Below are positions 33,255 to 41,542 of a DNA stretch of 46,433 nt, piece after piece. A program made the position numbers and the translations under genes. The notes beneath the pieces are model-generated. The model did not search any database and was not told where the DNA came from. It worked only from the letters and a program-made list of their open reading frames with translations. Source of the stretch: Fidelibacterota bacterium UBA6531 (GTDB lineage: Bacteria; Fidelibacterota; Marinisomatia; Marinisomatales; TCS55); the NCBI GenBank assembly GCA_002436185.1, contig DJKX01000004.1:1-46433 (forward strand). The letters are read 5' to 3'. Position 1 is the stretch's first letter. The number at the start of each line of letters is the position of its first letter.

Positions 33255-36071
33255 ATGTATACTCAACCAATATTCAACAGAATTTTATCAACTATTATTA
33301 TTTTTGGTTGGTTTTTAAATGCCGCTACACCCTTCACTATCGATTATGAAAAATATACTCTTGATAATGGATTAACGGTCATCCTCCACGAGGATAAATC
33401 AGATCCAATTGTTGGAGTTGCAATTCAATATCATGTGGGTTCGAATCGCGAAACGCCGGGAAGAACAGGCTTCGCTCACTTGTTTGAACACATGCTCTTC
33501 CAGGAATCCCAACACGTTGGCCAAGACCAATTTTTCAAAAAAATACAAAATGTGGGCGGAACGCTAAATGGCGGCACCAATAAGGATGGTACTGTGTATT
33601 ATGAAATAGTACCCAAAAATGCATTGGAAACAGTCTTATGGATGGAATCTGACCGCATGGGCTGGCTCCTTTCAACCGTAACCCAATCTGCCTTTGAAAA
33701 TCAACAGGAAGTGGTTCAAAATGAAAAACGCCAACGGGTAGACAATCGTCCATACGGTCACAACAATTATGTTATTATTAAAAATTTATATCCAGAAGAC
33801 CATCCTTATAATTGGACAACTATTGGTGAGCTGGAAGATTTGCAAAATGCGACATTGCAAGATGTTCGAGAATTCTACGAAAAATGGTATGGACCCAATA
33901 ACGCTACAATGGTTATCGCCGGTGATATTAAAAAACGCGAAGTAAAAAAACTGGTTAAAAAATATTTTGGTGAAATCAAATCCGGTCCTGAAAACAGCGA
34001 TCCGGAACCCATACCCATACACCTCACCGAAATAAAAAAATTATATCACGAAGATACATTTGCAAAATCACCACGACTAGCCATGGTATTCCCAACTGTT
34101 GATCAAAAGCATAATGATGCGGCTGCTCTTGAATTATTGGGCCAACTATTAGGGGATGGCAAAAAAGCGCCACTGTATAAAGTCATCGTGGAAGAGAAAA
34201 AACTGGCGCCCAATCTGTATTCCTATAGTTACACGCAAGAAATTGCTGGCGTTTTGTGGATTGTTGTTGATGGATTTCCAACTACAAATCTGACGGAAGT
34301 TGAATCGGCTATACATGAGTCATTTGCTCGTTTTGAACGTGATGGCTTCACTGATGAAGATTTGGGAAGACTAAAAGCCAAATATGAAACAGGATTTTAT
34401 CAGGGCATATCTTCTGTGCTTGGAAAAGGGTTTCAACTGGCTCATTATAATGAATACTATGACTCACCGGACGCAATTGCTGATGAACTGCAAAAAGTCC
34501 TCGATGTTAATATGGATGATATTAATCGCGTATATGAAACATATGTAAAAGGTCAACATTATGTTATGACCAATTTCGTTCCCAAAGGCAGTGTCGATCT
34601 GGTAGCAGATGGATCTGTTCTCTTTTCAATTGAAGAGGAAGCAATCGTTGAAAATGTAGAGAAAGAAGCGGGAACTGGAGATATGGAAGTGGCTAAAATA
34701 CCGTCCACTTTCGATAGGTCTATTGAACCGACTACGGGACCTCAACCCCGCCTGAACCTACCCACGATCTGGAGACATAATTATAAAAAAGGTATCTCAC
34801 TCTATGGCTCAAAACACAGTGAACTACCCTTAATCAATTTTGGTATACAGATTGAGGGAGGAATGCTGTTGGATGATCCCAATAAGGTTGGTGTCGCAAA
34901 CTTGATTTCGGGTATGATGATGGAGGGGACTGCCAATAAAACTCCTATTGAACTTGAAGAAGCTATTGATGCCCTTGGATCTTCCATCCGCATGTATACG
35001 GGCAAACAATCAATTGGAGTTGAAGTCACAACATTAAAACGGAATTTTGATGCGACACTTGCATTAGTCGAAGAAATCCTATTTGAACCACGCTGGGATG
35101 AAACAGAATTTGATCGCATCAAAAGAGAAACAGCTGAATCCATAAAACGCCGGACAGCTGTGCCTTCGGCTATCGCATCAAACGTCTATAATAAATTGAT
35201 TTATGGCGATCATATTCTTGCAAATTCAACTTCCGGCACAGTGGAATCAGTGGAATCTATCGAACTGGATGATTTAAAAAACTACTATACAACCAACTTT
35301 TCAGCTGATTTAGTTTCAATGAGTATTGTAGGTGATTTAAATCGCAATGTAGCTGTACGAGCCTTTGAAGGATTGGTGGACAGATGGAATGTAAAAGATG
35401 TGACGTTTACTGAATATGAAATGCCTGTACCTGATAAAAATGCAAAAGTATATTTCGTAGACGTTCCTAATGCCAAGCAGTCTGAAATCCGTATAGGTTA
35501 TTTGGGATTAGCCCGAACCGATCCCGACTACTTTCCTGCAACGGTAATGAATATGAAACTGGGTGGAAATTTCAGCGGTGATGTGAATTTAGTCCTTCGC
35601 GAGGAAAAGGGCTACACGTACGGAGCGCGAACCGGATTCAGTGGTTCTAAATTTCCGGGGAAATTTACAGCCTCATCTGGAGTACGATCAAATACAACCG
35701 AGGAGTCTGTCAATATCTTTAAAAATTTAATGACAGCCTATCGTGAACCAATTGCTGAAGAAGATCTGGATTTTACCAAGAATGTTTTATTGAAATCCAA
35801 TGCTCGACGCTTTGAAACCCTAGGAGCCTTGCGCGGGATGATTAGTAGTATTGCCACTTATGGCTTTCCTTTTGACTACATTAAGGACCAGGAAGAAATA
35901 GTTAGGGATATGACAGTAGAAAGCCACAACGAATTAGCACGGAAGCTTATACGTCCAAATGAAATGATTTATTTGGTAGTGGGAGATGCAGCTACGCAAC
36001 TTGATGGACTGAAATCCCTAGGTTTCGGTGACCCCATTCTTCTCGATGCGGATGGGAATCTTATGGAATAA
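33255..36071 (+). CDS. Tandem M16 family metallopeptidase, exported
   Basis: This is an exported zinc peptidase of the pitrilysin/insulinase family with two M16 units in one chain, the only plus-strand gene here. The 938-residue protein has a signal peptide (about 1-24), the active-site motif HLFEH at residues 75-79 and the distal Glu ligand in the NEKRQ segment near 156-160. The second unit (about 500-938) lacks the motif; the aligned place reads LISGMMMEGT. This gives the usual active-plus-inactive pair forming a clamshell. AGGAG lies six bases before the ATG. The single-gene transcript ends at the terminator at 36093. Likely periplasmic peptide turnover; substrate unknown. Confidence 0.92.
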   Translation: MYTQPIFNRILSTIIIFGWFLNAATPFTIDYEKYTLDNGLTVILHEDKSDPIVGVAIQYHVGSNRETPGRTGFAHLFEHMLFQESQHVGQDQFFKKIQNVGGTLNGGTNKDGTVYYEIVPKNALETVLWMESDRMGWLLSTVTQSAFENQQEVVQNEKRQRVDNRPYGHNNYVIIKNLYPEDHPYNWTTIGELEDLQNATLQDVREFYEKWYGPNNATMVIAGDIKKREVKKLVKKYFGEIKSGPENSDPEPIPIHLTEIKKLYHEDTFAKSPRLAMVFPTVDQKHNDAAALELLGQLLGDGKKAPLYKVIVEEKKLAPNLYSYSYTQEIAGVLWIVVDGFPTTNLTEVESAIHESFARFERDGFTDEDLGRLKAKYETGFYQGISSVLGKGFQLAHYNEYYDSPDAIADELQKVLDVNMDDINRVYETYVKGQHYVMTNFVPKGSVDLVADGSVLFSIEEEAIVENVEKEAGTGDMEVAKIPSTFDRSIEPTTGPQPRLNLPTIWRHNYKKGISLYGSKHSELPLINFGIQIEGGMLLDDPNKVGVANLISGMMMEGTANKTPIELEEAIDALGSSIRMYTGKQSIGVEVTTLKRNFDATLALVEEILFEPRWDETEFDRIKRETAESIKRRTAVPSAIASNVYNKLIYGDHILANSTSGTVESVESIELDDLKNYYTTNFSADLVSMSIVGDLNRNVAVRAFEGLVDRWNVKDVTFTEYEMPVPDKNAKVYFVDVPNAKQSEIRIGYLGLARTDPDYFPATVMNMKLGGNFSGDVNLVLREEKGYTYGARTGFSGSKFPGKFTASSGVRSNTTEESVNIFKNLMTAYREPIAEEDLDFTKNVLLKSNARRFETLGALRGMISSIATYGFPFDYIKDQEEIVRDMTVESHNELARKLIRPNEMIYLVVGDAATQLDGLKSLGFGDPILLDADGNLME

Positions 36072-36092
36072 TTTCAACCTTTCAGATATTCC

Positions 36093-36125
36093 AAAAAAAA
36101 ACCCCTCGAAAAGAGGGGTTTTTTA
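36093..36125. terminator. Bidirectional terminator between the M16 peptidase and prfB
   Basis: ACCCCTC and GAGGGGT form a perfect GC-rich stem around a five-base loop GAAAA, with an A run before and a T run after. It therefore works on either strand and separates two convergent genes, 22 bases from each stop codon. Confidence 0.95.
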
Positions 36126-36146
36126 TATTTTGATTATTTTAAATAA

Positions 36147-37242
36147 TTACTTCAACTTACTCATCAAAAACGCTCGGATGAAATTATCAAGAGCGCCGTC
36201 CATCACAGCCGAAATATTTCCTGTTTCTTCTTTTGTGCGATGATCTTTCACCATATTGTAGGGATGGAATACATAAGACCGGATCTGGCTTCCCCAACCG
36301 ATATCCATTTTACTATCTTCTAATTCCTGATTGTCTTCTTTTTGCTTTTCAACTTCCAATTGATAAAGACGCGCTTTTAACACTTTCATTGCCGTTGCTT
36401 TATTTTTGTGTTGGGAACGTTCATTCTGACATTGCACGACAATACCAGATGGAATATGCGTAATTCGTATGGCGGAATCGGTTTTATTTACGTGTTGTCC
36501 CCCGGCTCCGCTGGCACGGTATGTATCAATACGTAATTCGTTTTGATCAATTTCGATTTCAATCTCTTCATCACTGGAGGGATACACAAACACCGACGCA
36601 AAGGAAGTATGGCGGCGGCTGTTGGAATCGAAGGGCGAAATACGTACCAGGCGGTGGATGCCCGCTTCCGCTTTTAATAATCCATAGGCAAAATCACCTT
36701 TTACTTCCATAGTTACATCTTTTAAGCCTGCTTCATCACCGGGCTGGTAATCCATGATATTTTTCTTAAAACCCTTCTGCTCAATCCAGCGTGAATACAT
36801 ACGATAAAGCATTTCCGCCCAGTCTTGGCTTTCAGTGCCTCCAGCGCCGGGGTGGATGGTGACAATGGCGTCCTGGCTGTCCTGTTCATCGCCCAGGATC
36901 ATCTGTAGTTCCACATCCTCGATGATCTTTGTATAGGCCTTTAATTCGGTGGACACTTCCTCCAGTTCTGCGTCGCCGCTTTCGGCAAATTCCAACAGCA
37001 CCTCCACGTCTCCGTTGCGTTTTTCAAGATCGGACCATAAGGTGATCTCTTTTTCCAATAGGGATATTTTTTTAAGGGTGGCCTGGGCGGCTGAATTGTC
37101 GTTCCAAAAATCCGGCGCTGCAGATTTTTGGCGGAGTGCGTCTAGCTCCGTTTCCTTTGACCCCAGGTCAAAGGTGCCTCCGGAGTTCGTGGTGTTTGGT
37201 CTCTGCTGTGGAGAAACCGTCTTTCAGGTCTATCAATTCCAT
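36147..37242 (-). CDS. prfB: Peptide chain release factor 2 (programmed +1 frameshift)
   Basis: RF2 releases peptides at UGA and UAA. Translation starts at the ATG at 37242, reads 24 codons (MELIDLKDGF...) to CTT, meets an in-frame TGA at 37170-37168 and must shift +1 to continue as DLGSKETELDALRQK. The joined product is 364 residues, matching normal RF2 length. SPF (stop-codon recognition) falls at about 202-204 and the catalytic GGQ at 247-249. Annotated without the shift, the gene would be an N-terminally truncated 303-residue frame starting at a TTG. Codons in the N-terminal part are GC-richer than in nearby genes. Confidence 0.95.
37167..37182 (-). promoter_or_regulatory. RF2 autoregulatory frameshift site
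   Basis: The minus strand reads CGGAGG-CAC-CTT-TGA-C. The elements are a Shine-Dalgarno-like GGAGG three bases before the slippery CTT codon, then TGA followed by C. This is the same spacing and slippery codon as the classical bacterial prfB site, where low RF2 lets the ribosome slip one base forward. Confidence 0.93.
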
Positions 37243-37283
37243 GGAATAATTTAAGATGATTGGATCGAGAATTGATCCGTAAA

Positions 37284-38546
37284 TTATTTCATCAATACCA
37301 CTTTTTGTGTTTCCACAAATTCCCCGTTCTGTAATCGGACAAAATACACTCCGCTGGGGTGGTTAGAGGCATTCCACACAATTTCATGTTCACCCATTGG
37401 AAGTTCACTTTCAACCAGCGTTTCCACCATTCGCCCAGTTATATCAAATATGTGTAGTTGCGAGGCATGCCTCGCCGCTACGTTAAACTGGATCGTTGTT
37501 GTTGGGTTGAAGGGATTTGGATAAGGTTGATGGACTTTGAATTTTATTGGGTGAGGATTTTCATCATCAATGGCTAATTCACCTTTATAGAAAATTCCAT
37601 CATCTGTAAGTACCCAGCCTGTATTTTCATCAATGAAAACCATATCTCTAATTCCATTACCTGAAAATTCTACTGACCATGAACTCCCTGAATCACTGCT
37701 GAAATAAACCTTATCACTACCAGCAAACCATACTTTTGACGGATCTGAAGGATGGTATTCTACATCCATTCCCCAATTTGGGTCATTGGTGTCCGGTCGA
37801 TCTGCTTCTTCCCAAGTTAAACCACCATCCAATGTTCGGTAATATGTTCTAAAATGGACTACAAGACCTATATTTTCATCATAGAATTTTAGTGCCTGCC
37901 CCCTGTTTTCAGGTAGAGTTGTACTTGTCCAGGTTGAACACCCATCTTCGGTCTTGAACAATAAATTTGGGTTAATACCTGATTCTCGAAAATATCCAGT
38001 GTTTATATCTATAAAATCAATTCTTCTCCAAAGATCACCGGAATATCCTCCAAATGCTGAATCATTAACTGATATCCAGTTAGCGCCACCATCAGTTGTT
38101 ATTAAAATAATTGCAGGTCCTTCGTTTTCATTCCCATCTCCCATGGCAATACCATTATTTTCATCAAACATTTCTATATAATTGAAATATGTTGTAATTG
38201 TTGAATCCGAGAATTGTCCAATCCACGTTTCACCGCCATTTTGAGAATGATATATTGATGCCGGTAAAGCTGTACAAAACCATATTTTATCATCATCAAT
38301 AATTGAAACATCAATTATATCTTCAGGATATAAGGAAAATATTAAATCCCATTGGCTACCTGATGATTGTGTAAAATATACATGTGATGAATCTGTGTGT
38401 ATAATAAAGGATGCTGTGTTTTCATCTACAGCATCGATTGCATATCCAGTATAATTGTCATGAAGTATTCCGTTAGCTTGTTCGTGCCATTGAGCATTTA
38501 AAAAGGACATAAATAAAAAATAGAATGTATTTTTTCTTTTACTCAT
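37284..38546 (-). CDS. Secreted beta-propeller protein with T9SS type A sorting domain
   Basis: The 420-residue protein has an N-terminal signal (about 1-18) and five Asp-box/BNR-like turns (SQNGGETW, TTDGGANW, TEDGCSTW, TLDGGLTW, SSDSGSSW) spread over about residues 100-300, consistent with a Ycf48/sortilin-type beta-propeller. A C-terminal sorting domain (335-420) begins YPNPFNPTTTIQF and ends ETQKVVLMK. It is expected to cross the outer membrane by type IX secretion and stay on the surface or be released. The ligand is unknown. Base composition is AT-rich compared with flanking prfB and ZIP genes. A palindrome lies inside the sorting domain. Confidence 0.85.
   Translation of the reverse strand: MSKRKNTFYFLFMSFLNAQWHEQANGILHDNYTGYAIDAVDENTASFIIHTDSSHVYFTQSSGSQWDLIFSLYPEDIIDVSIIDDDKIWFCTALPASIYHSQNGGETWIGQFSDSTITTYFNYIEMFDENNGIAMGDGNENEGPAIILITTDGGANWISVNDSAFGGYSGDLWRRIDFIDINTGYFRESGINPNLLFKTEDGCSTWTSTTLPENRGQALKFYDENIGLVVHFRTYYRTLDGGLTWEEADRPDTNDPNWGMDVEYHPSDPSKVWFAGSDKVYFSSDSGSSWSVEFSGNGIRDMVFIDENTGWVLTDDGIFYKGELAIDDENPHPIKFKVHQPYPNPFNPTTTIQFNVAARHASQLHIFDITGRMVETLVESELPMGEHEIVWNASNHPSGVYFVRLQNGEFVETQKVVLMK
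37454..37481. repeat. REP-like 28-bp palindrome inside the T9SS sorting-domain codons
   Basis: The core GCGAGGCATGCCTCGC (37460-37475) is a perfect 16-bp palindrome, flanked by two mismatched bases on each side and then GTAG/CTAC arms that pair again. It encodes Val-Ala-Ala-Arg-His-Ala-Ser-Gln-Leu (residues 356-364), in the loop after the first strand of the sorting domain. It is GC-rich in an AT-rich gene. No second copy was seen in this window. Confidence 0.75.
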
Positions 38547-38552
38547 TTTTTA

Positions 38553-39083
38553 TTATGATTGTGGGTTAAAACAGACTTCTGGAGCAGAGTCTGCTATTGA
38601 ATAAAATAGTTTTGTATATACTCGATAATATATTTTATCTGAAGGAGGTAAACTTTGATTTTCATCCCTCCAAACTTCGACATCACGGTCATCAATTTCC
38701 TTTATTGTTTCCCAATCTCCAGATCCGACTTTCTTTTTTATTACATAGCCATGACCATAAACAAAACTCCATGTTAATCGAGATTTTCCTTTATAGTTTT
38801 CTCCAGTTAATGAATCAACAGGTTTTATTGTAATAGGCCTAACTTCGCATGCTTTACTAAATAGTTCATCATCTGTTAATAATACAAGGTGTGTCCAATA
38901 AGTACCACAATCCCATCCGATAACATCATTAGGATCGGGTTGTCCGCCTTCACAATATGTAATTGAATGCAGAATCCCTTCAGCATCAACTTTTGGCAAA
39001 AGATTATTACAACATGGTTTTAGTGTTTTACTGTGTCTAGTATCCTTTTTTGCACTATTGTCTTTTTCTTTCATAAAAGTCAT
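38553..39083 (-). CDS. Unknown protein with a fibronectin-III-like C-terminal half
   Basis: I do not recognise this 176-residue protein. It has no signal peptide. The N-terminal half has several cysteines (a CC pair at 24-25, then YCEGG, DCGTY and ACEVR). The C-terminal half (about 75-170) looks like a fibronectin type III fold: a LTWSFVYGHGYVIKKK strand pair, GDWETIKEI and then IYYRVYTKL. A second ATG lies three codons downstream and neither start has a clear ribosome-binding site. It is six bases upstream of the T9SS protein gene on the same strand, so the two may act together. Base composition is AT-rich. Confidence 0.6.
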   Translation of the reverse strand: MTFMKEKDNSAKKDTRHSKTLKPCCNNLLPKVDAEGILHSITYCEGGQPDPNDVIGWDCGTYWTHLVLLTDDELFSKACEVRPITIKPVDSLTGENYKGKSRLTWSFVYGHGYVIKKKVGSGDWETIKEIDDRDVEVWRDENQSLPPSDKIYYRVYTKLFYSIADSAPEVCFNPQS

Positions 39084-39105
39084 TACTTTATTTCATTAAA
39101 ATAAT

Positions 39106-39861
39106 TTAAAAGGCAGTAGCAAGTCCAAACATGATGGCGATGCCGCCCAGCAGTGCCAGCAGCTGCAAAATAGAGATCTTCACATCTGTATTGTGATGTA
39201 GCTCCGGGATCAGGTCCGAGCCGGCGATATAGATAAATCCCCCGGCAGTCAATGGAATGAAGTAAAGCATGGTCTCATCCATGGCGCTGCCGATCATAAG
39301 AGCAAGAACAACCCCGATCACCGATGTCAGCGCTGAGGTAAAGTTGAAAAACAGGGCTTTTTTCACTGTCAGTCCACCGTGGATCAAAATGCCGAAATCG
39401 CCGATTTCTTGTGGAATTTCGTGGAGAAATACTGCAACTGTTGTGGCCATCCCCAATGGAATACTTACAGAATAGGACACACCGATCAATACTCCATCGA
39501 TCAAATTGTGCATGGCGTCCCCAAAGATATTCATGGGCACCACAGGATGGACATGGTCTTCAGTGGTCTCGTGGTGGCAGTGGCGCCAGCGAAAGAATTT
39601 TTCCAATACGAAGAATAATATGATTCCTCCTAACACAGACAGGGATACAGACATGGGGTCCAGATCGGAAGCGAATGCTTCCGGGAGTAAATGAATGAAT
39701 GCGCCACCCAAAAGGCTGCCCACGGCAAAACTCACTAGGAAAAATAGGATACGTTTCAGGAAATCTCGTGAAAGTGATAGTGTAAAAGCTCCCATGAGGG
39801 ACACGAGGCTCACCAGGAGGACGCTCCCCAGGGCATATTGCCAGGTCTGGCCCGTGATCAT
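39106..39861 (-). CDS. ZIP family divalent metal transporter
   Basis: ZIP proteins move zinc (or iron, manganese) into the cytoplasm. The 251-residue protein has about eight membrane helices, a His-rich cytoplasmic loop (HCHHETTEDHVH, about residues 94-105) between helices 3 and 4, and the metal-site motifs HNLIDG at 118-123 and HEIPQE at 147-152. It is closest in form to the ZIP39/GufA-like bacterial types. GC content is visibly higher than in the neighbouring genes on its left. It is three bases downstream of cdaA on the same strand. Confidence 0.9.
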   Translation of the reverse strand: MITGQTWQYALGSVLLVSLVSLMGAFTLSLSRDFLKRILFFLVSFAVGSLLGGAFIHLLPEAFASDLDPMSVSLSVLGGIILFFVLEKFFRWRHCHHETTEDHVHPVVPMNIFGDAMHNLIDGVLIGVSYSVSIPLGMATTVAVFLHEIPQEIGDFGILIHGGLTVKKALFFNFTSALTSVIGVVLALMIGSAMDETMLYFIPLTAGGFIYIAGSDLIPELHHNTDVKISILQLLALLGGIAIMFGLATAF

Positions 39862-39864
39862 AGA

Positions 39865-40641
39865 TCAGTCCCCGGAAGAAATAAAAAGCTGCTCATTGAG
39901 ATAGCGACGGAGCTCCATCTCATCCATTCCCACATGGACAAATCGCCCATTTTCTGCCACAGACACTTTTTGATTTTCTTCTGATATGACAATAGCGATG
40001 GCATCTGTTTCCTCGGTAATCCCCAATGCCGCTCGATGACGTGTACCCATGGCCGGATCAACCGTGGTGCTTTCGGTCAATGGCAGGATGCATGCTGCGG
40101 ATTCGATGATCTCATTCTGCATGATCACTGCTCCATCATGAAGTGGTGATTTAGGATTGAATATGGACAATATCAAAGGAGCCGAAATTTCCGCCTTTAA
40201 TTGTGTACCGGCTTCCTTGTACACGCGCATGCCCGTTTCCCTCTGAACTACGATCAATGCTCCCCATTTATGCTCTATCAATTGGTTAACAGCATTGACC
40301 ATTTCTTCAATAGATCTTGATGTGCCCATGCGAAAGAGCTTTTGAAAGAATCGGGTCTGACCAACATAAATGAGTAAACGGCGTAATTCCGGTTGGAACA
40401 GAATTACAAACGCCACGACCCACACTGTTTGGAATTGGTTGACCAACCATGATGATGCGCTAAAACCGATAGCATTAAATAAAAATGACGCAATGAGCAA
40501 AATGATAAGACCCACAAGCATCTGCCCGGCTCGAGTATCCTTAAAATACTGATAAATTTTAAAAAATAACCAACTAACCAAAATCAGGTCAATGACATCA
40601 ATAAGGGATACTGTAAGAAAACCGATTTTGAATAGATCCAT
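39865..40641 (-). CDS. cdaA: Diadenylate cyclase CdaA
   Basis: CdaA makes the second messenger c-di-AMP from two ATP, controlling osmotic and potassium balance. The 258-residue protein has three N-terminal membrane helices (about 7-30, 42-60, 66-84) and a DAC catalytic domain with the DGA motif at 169-171 (PLHDGAVIM) and GTRHRAA at 199-205, both intact. Its ATG overlaps the folP stop by one base (TAATG), so translation is coupled. The regulator CdaR (YbbR) is not next to it. The folP-cdaA order is seen in other FCB bacteria. Confidence 0.94.
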   Translation of the reverse strand: MDLFKIGFLTVSLIDVIDLILVSWLFFKIYQYFKDTRAGQMLVGLIILLIASFLFNAIGFSASSWLVNQFQTVWVVAFVILFQPELRRLLIYVGQTRFFQKLFRMGTSRSIEEMVNAVNQLIEHKWGALIVVQRETGMRVYKEAGTQLKAEISAPLILSIFNPKSPLHDGAVIMQNEIIESAACILPLTESTTVDPAMGTRHRAALGITEETDAIAIVISEENQKVSVAENGRFVHVGMDEMELRRYLNEQLFISSGD

Positions 40642-41480
40642 TAAGCAAGGCCCCTAATCGTATCCGTAATTATTGCCACGCGTTTCATTTCCTTAACGTC
40701 ATGAACCCGAACGATATTAGCATTGTTTAAGATGGAAGCAGTCACTGCAGCAGCAGTTCCTTCCACCCTTTCATCTACCGGAAGATCAAGTGTAAGTCCG
40801 ATAAAGGATTTTCTGGATGGACCAGATAAGACTGGAAAGCCAAGGTTCGAAATTTGTTTTAATTCCCGCAGCAATTCAAAATTGTCCTGTAATCGTTTTC
40901 CAAAGCCAATGCCCGGATCGAGGATGATATTTTCATTTTTGATGCCATGTTCATGGCAAAACTCCACACGTTCCTGAAAATATGCAACTATTTCTTCCAT
41001 TAGATTTTCATAGTGTGGATCCTGCTGCATATTTCTCGGCGTTCCTTTGATATGCATTATAATTACCGGGACATTTGCAGCTCTAACTACATTTACCATT
41101 CTCTCATCGAACTGCAATCCGCTGATATCATTAACCATGTCCGCTCCCGCAGATAAGGCCTTATCAGCTACATCCGCTTTATACGTATCTATAGAAATGC
41201 ACACATTGGAATTTGACCTTATTCCTTCAATGATTGAAATGACTCGATCCAATTCTTCTTCCATTGTAACCGGTTCTGCTCCAGGTCGTGTGGATTCTCC
41301 ACCAATGTCAATAATGTCAGCACCGGATTTTTCCATTTCAAGGGCATGGTTAACTGCAATATCTCTATCGATGAATTGTCCACCGTCGCTGAATGAATCC
41401 GTGGTTACATTCAAGATTCCCATAATCAACGTTGATGTATTGGAGGTGTGTATATTTTTCCAATTAGATGGTAGTGACAT
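40641..41480 (-). CDS. folP: Dihydropteroate synthase
   Basis: FolP joins p-aminobenzoate to the pterin diphosphate in folate synthesis and is the sulfonamide target. The 279-residue TIM-barrel protein has the first pterin-loop motif GILNVTTDSFSDGG at residues 21-34, DIGGESTRPGAEPV near 57-70, the DPGIGFGKRLQDN segment near 187-199 and SRKSFIG near 221-227. It is separated from ftsH by a structured 62-base gap and ends in cdaA with a one-base overlap. Confidence 0.95.
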   Translation of the reverse strand: MSLPSNWKNIHTSNTSTLIMGILNVTTDSFSDGGQFIDRDIAVNHALEMEKSGADIIDIGGESTRPGAEPVTMEEELDRVISIIEGIRSNSNVCISIDTYKADVADKALSAGADMVNDISGLQFDERMVNVVRAANVPVIIMHIKGTPRNMQQDPHYENLMEEIVAYFQERVEFCHEHGIKNENIILDPGIGFGKRLQDNFELLRELKQISNLGFPVLSGPSRKSFIGLTLDLPVDERVEGTAAAVTASILNNANIVRVHDVKEMKRVAIITDTIRGLA

Positions 41481-41494
41481 AAGTTTAAAAACCC

Positions 41495-41533
41495 TTTATT
41501 CACCCTGTCACAGTGGGGTCATTTGGGAATAAA
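41495..41533 (-). other. Hairpin region between ftsH and folP
   Basis: A perfect 7-bp inverted repeat, TTTATTC (41495-41501) and GAATAAA (41527-41533), encloses ACCC/GGGT and CTGT/ACAG inner pairs. On the minus strand a GGGTTTTT follows the structure, 11 bases before the folP start codon. It could act as a weak terminator or attenuator, tuning folP-cdaA relative to ftsH. The T run is short. Confidence 0.4.
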
Positions 41534-41542
41534 TAAATTGAC

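Noticed and set aside
37262..37278. GGATC-GAGAATT-GATCC inverted repeat upstream of prfB as a terminator
   Set aside because: Only five base pairs and no T run on either strand; may be chance.
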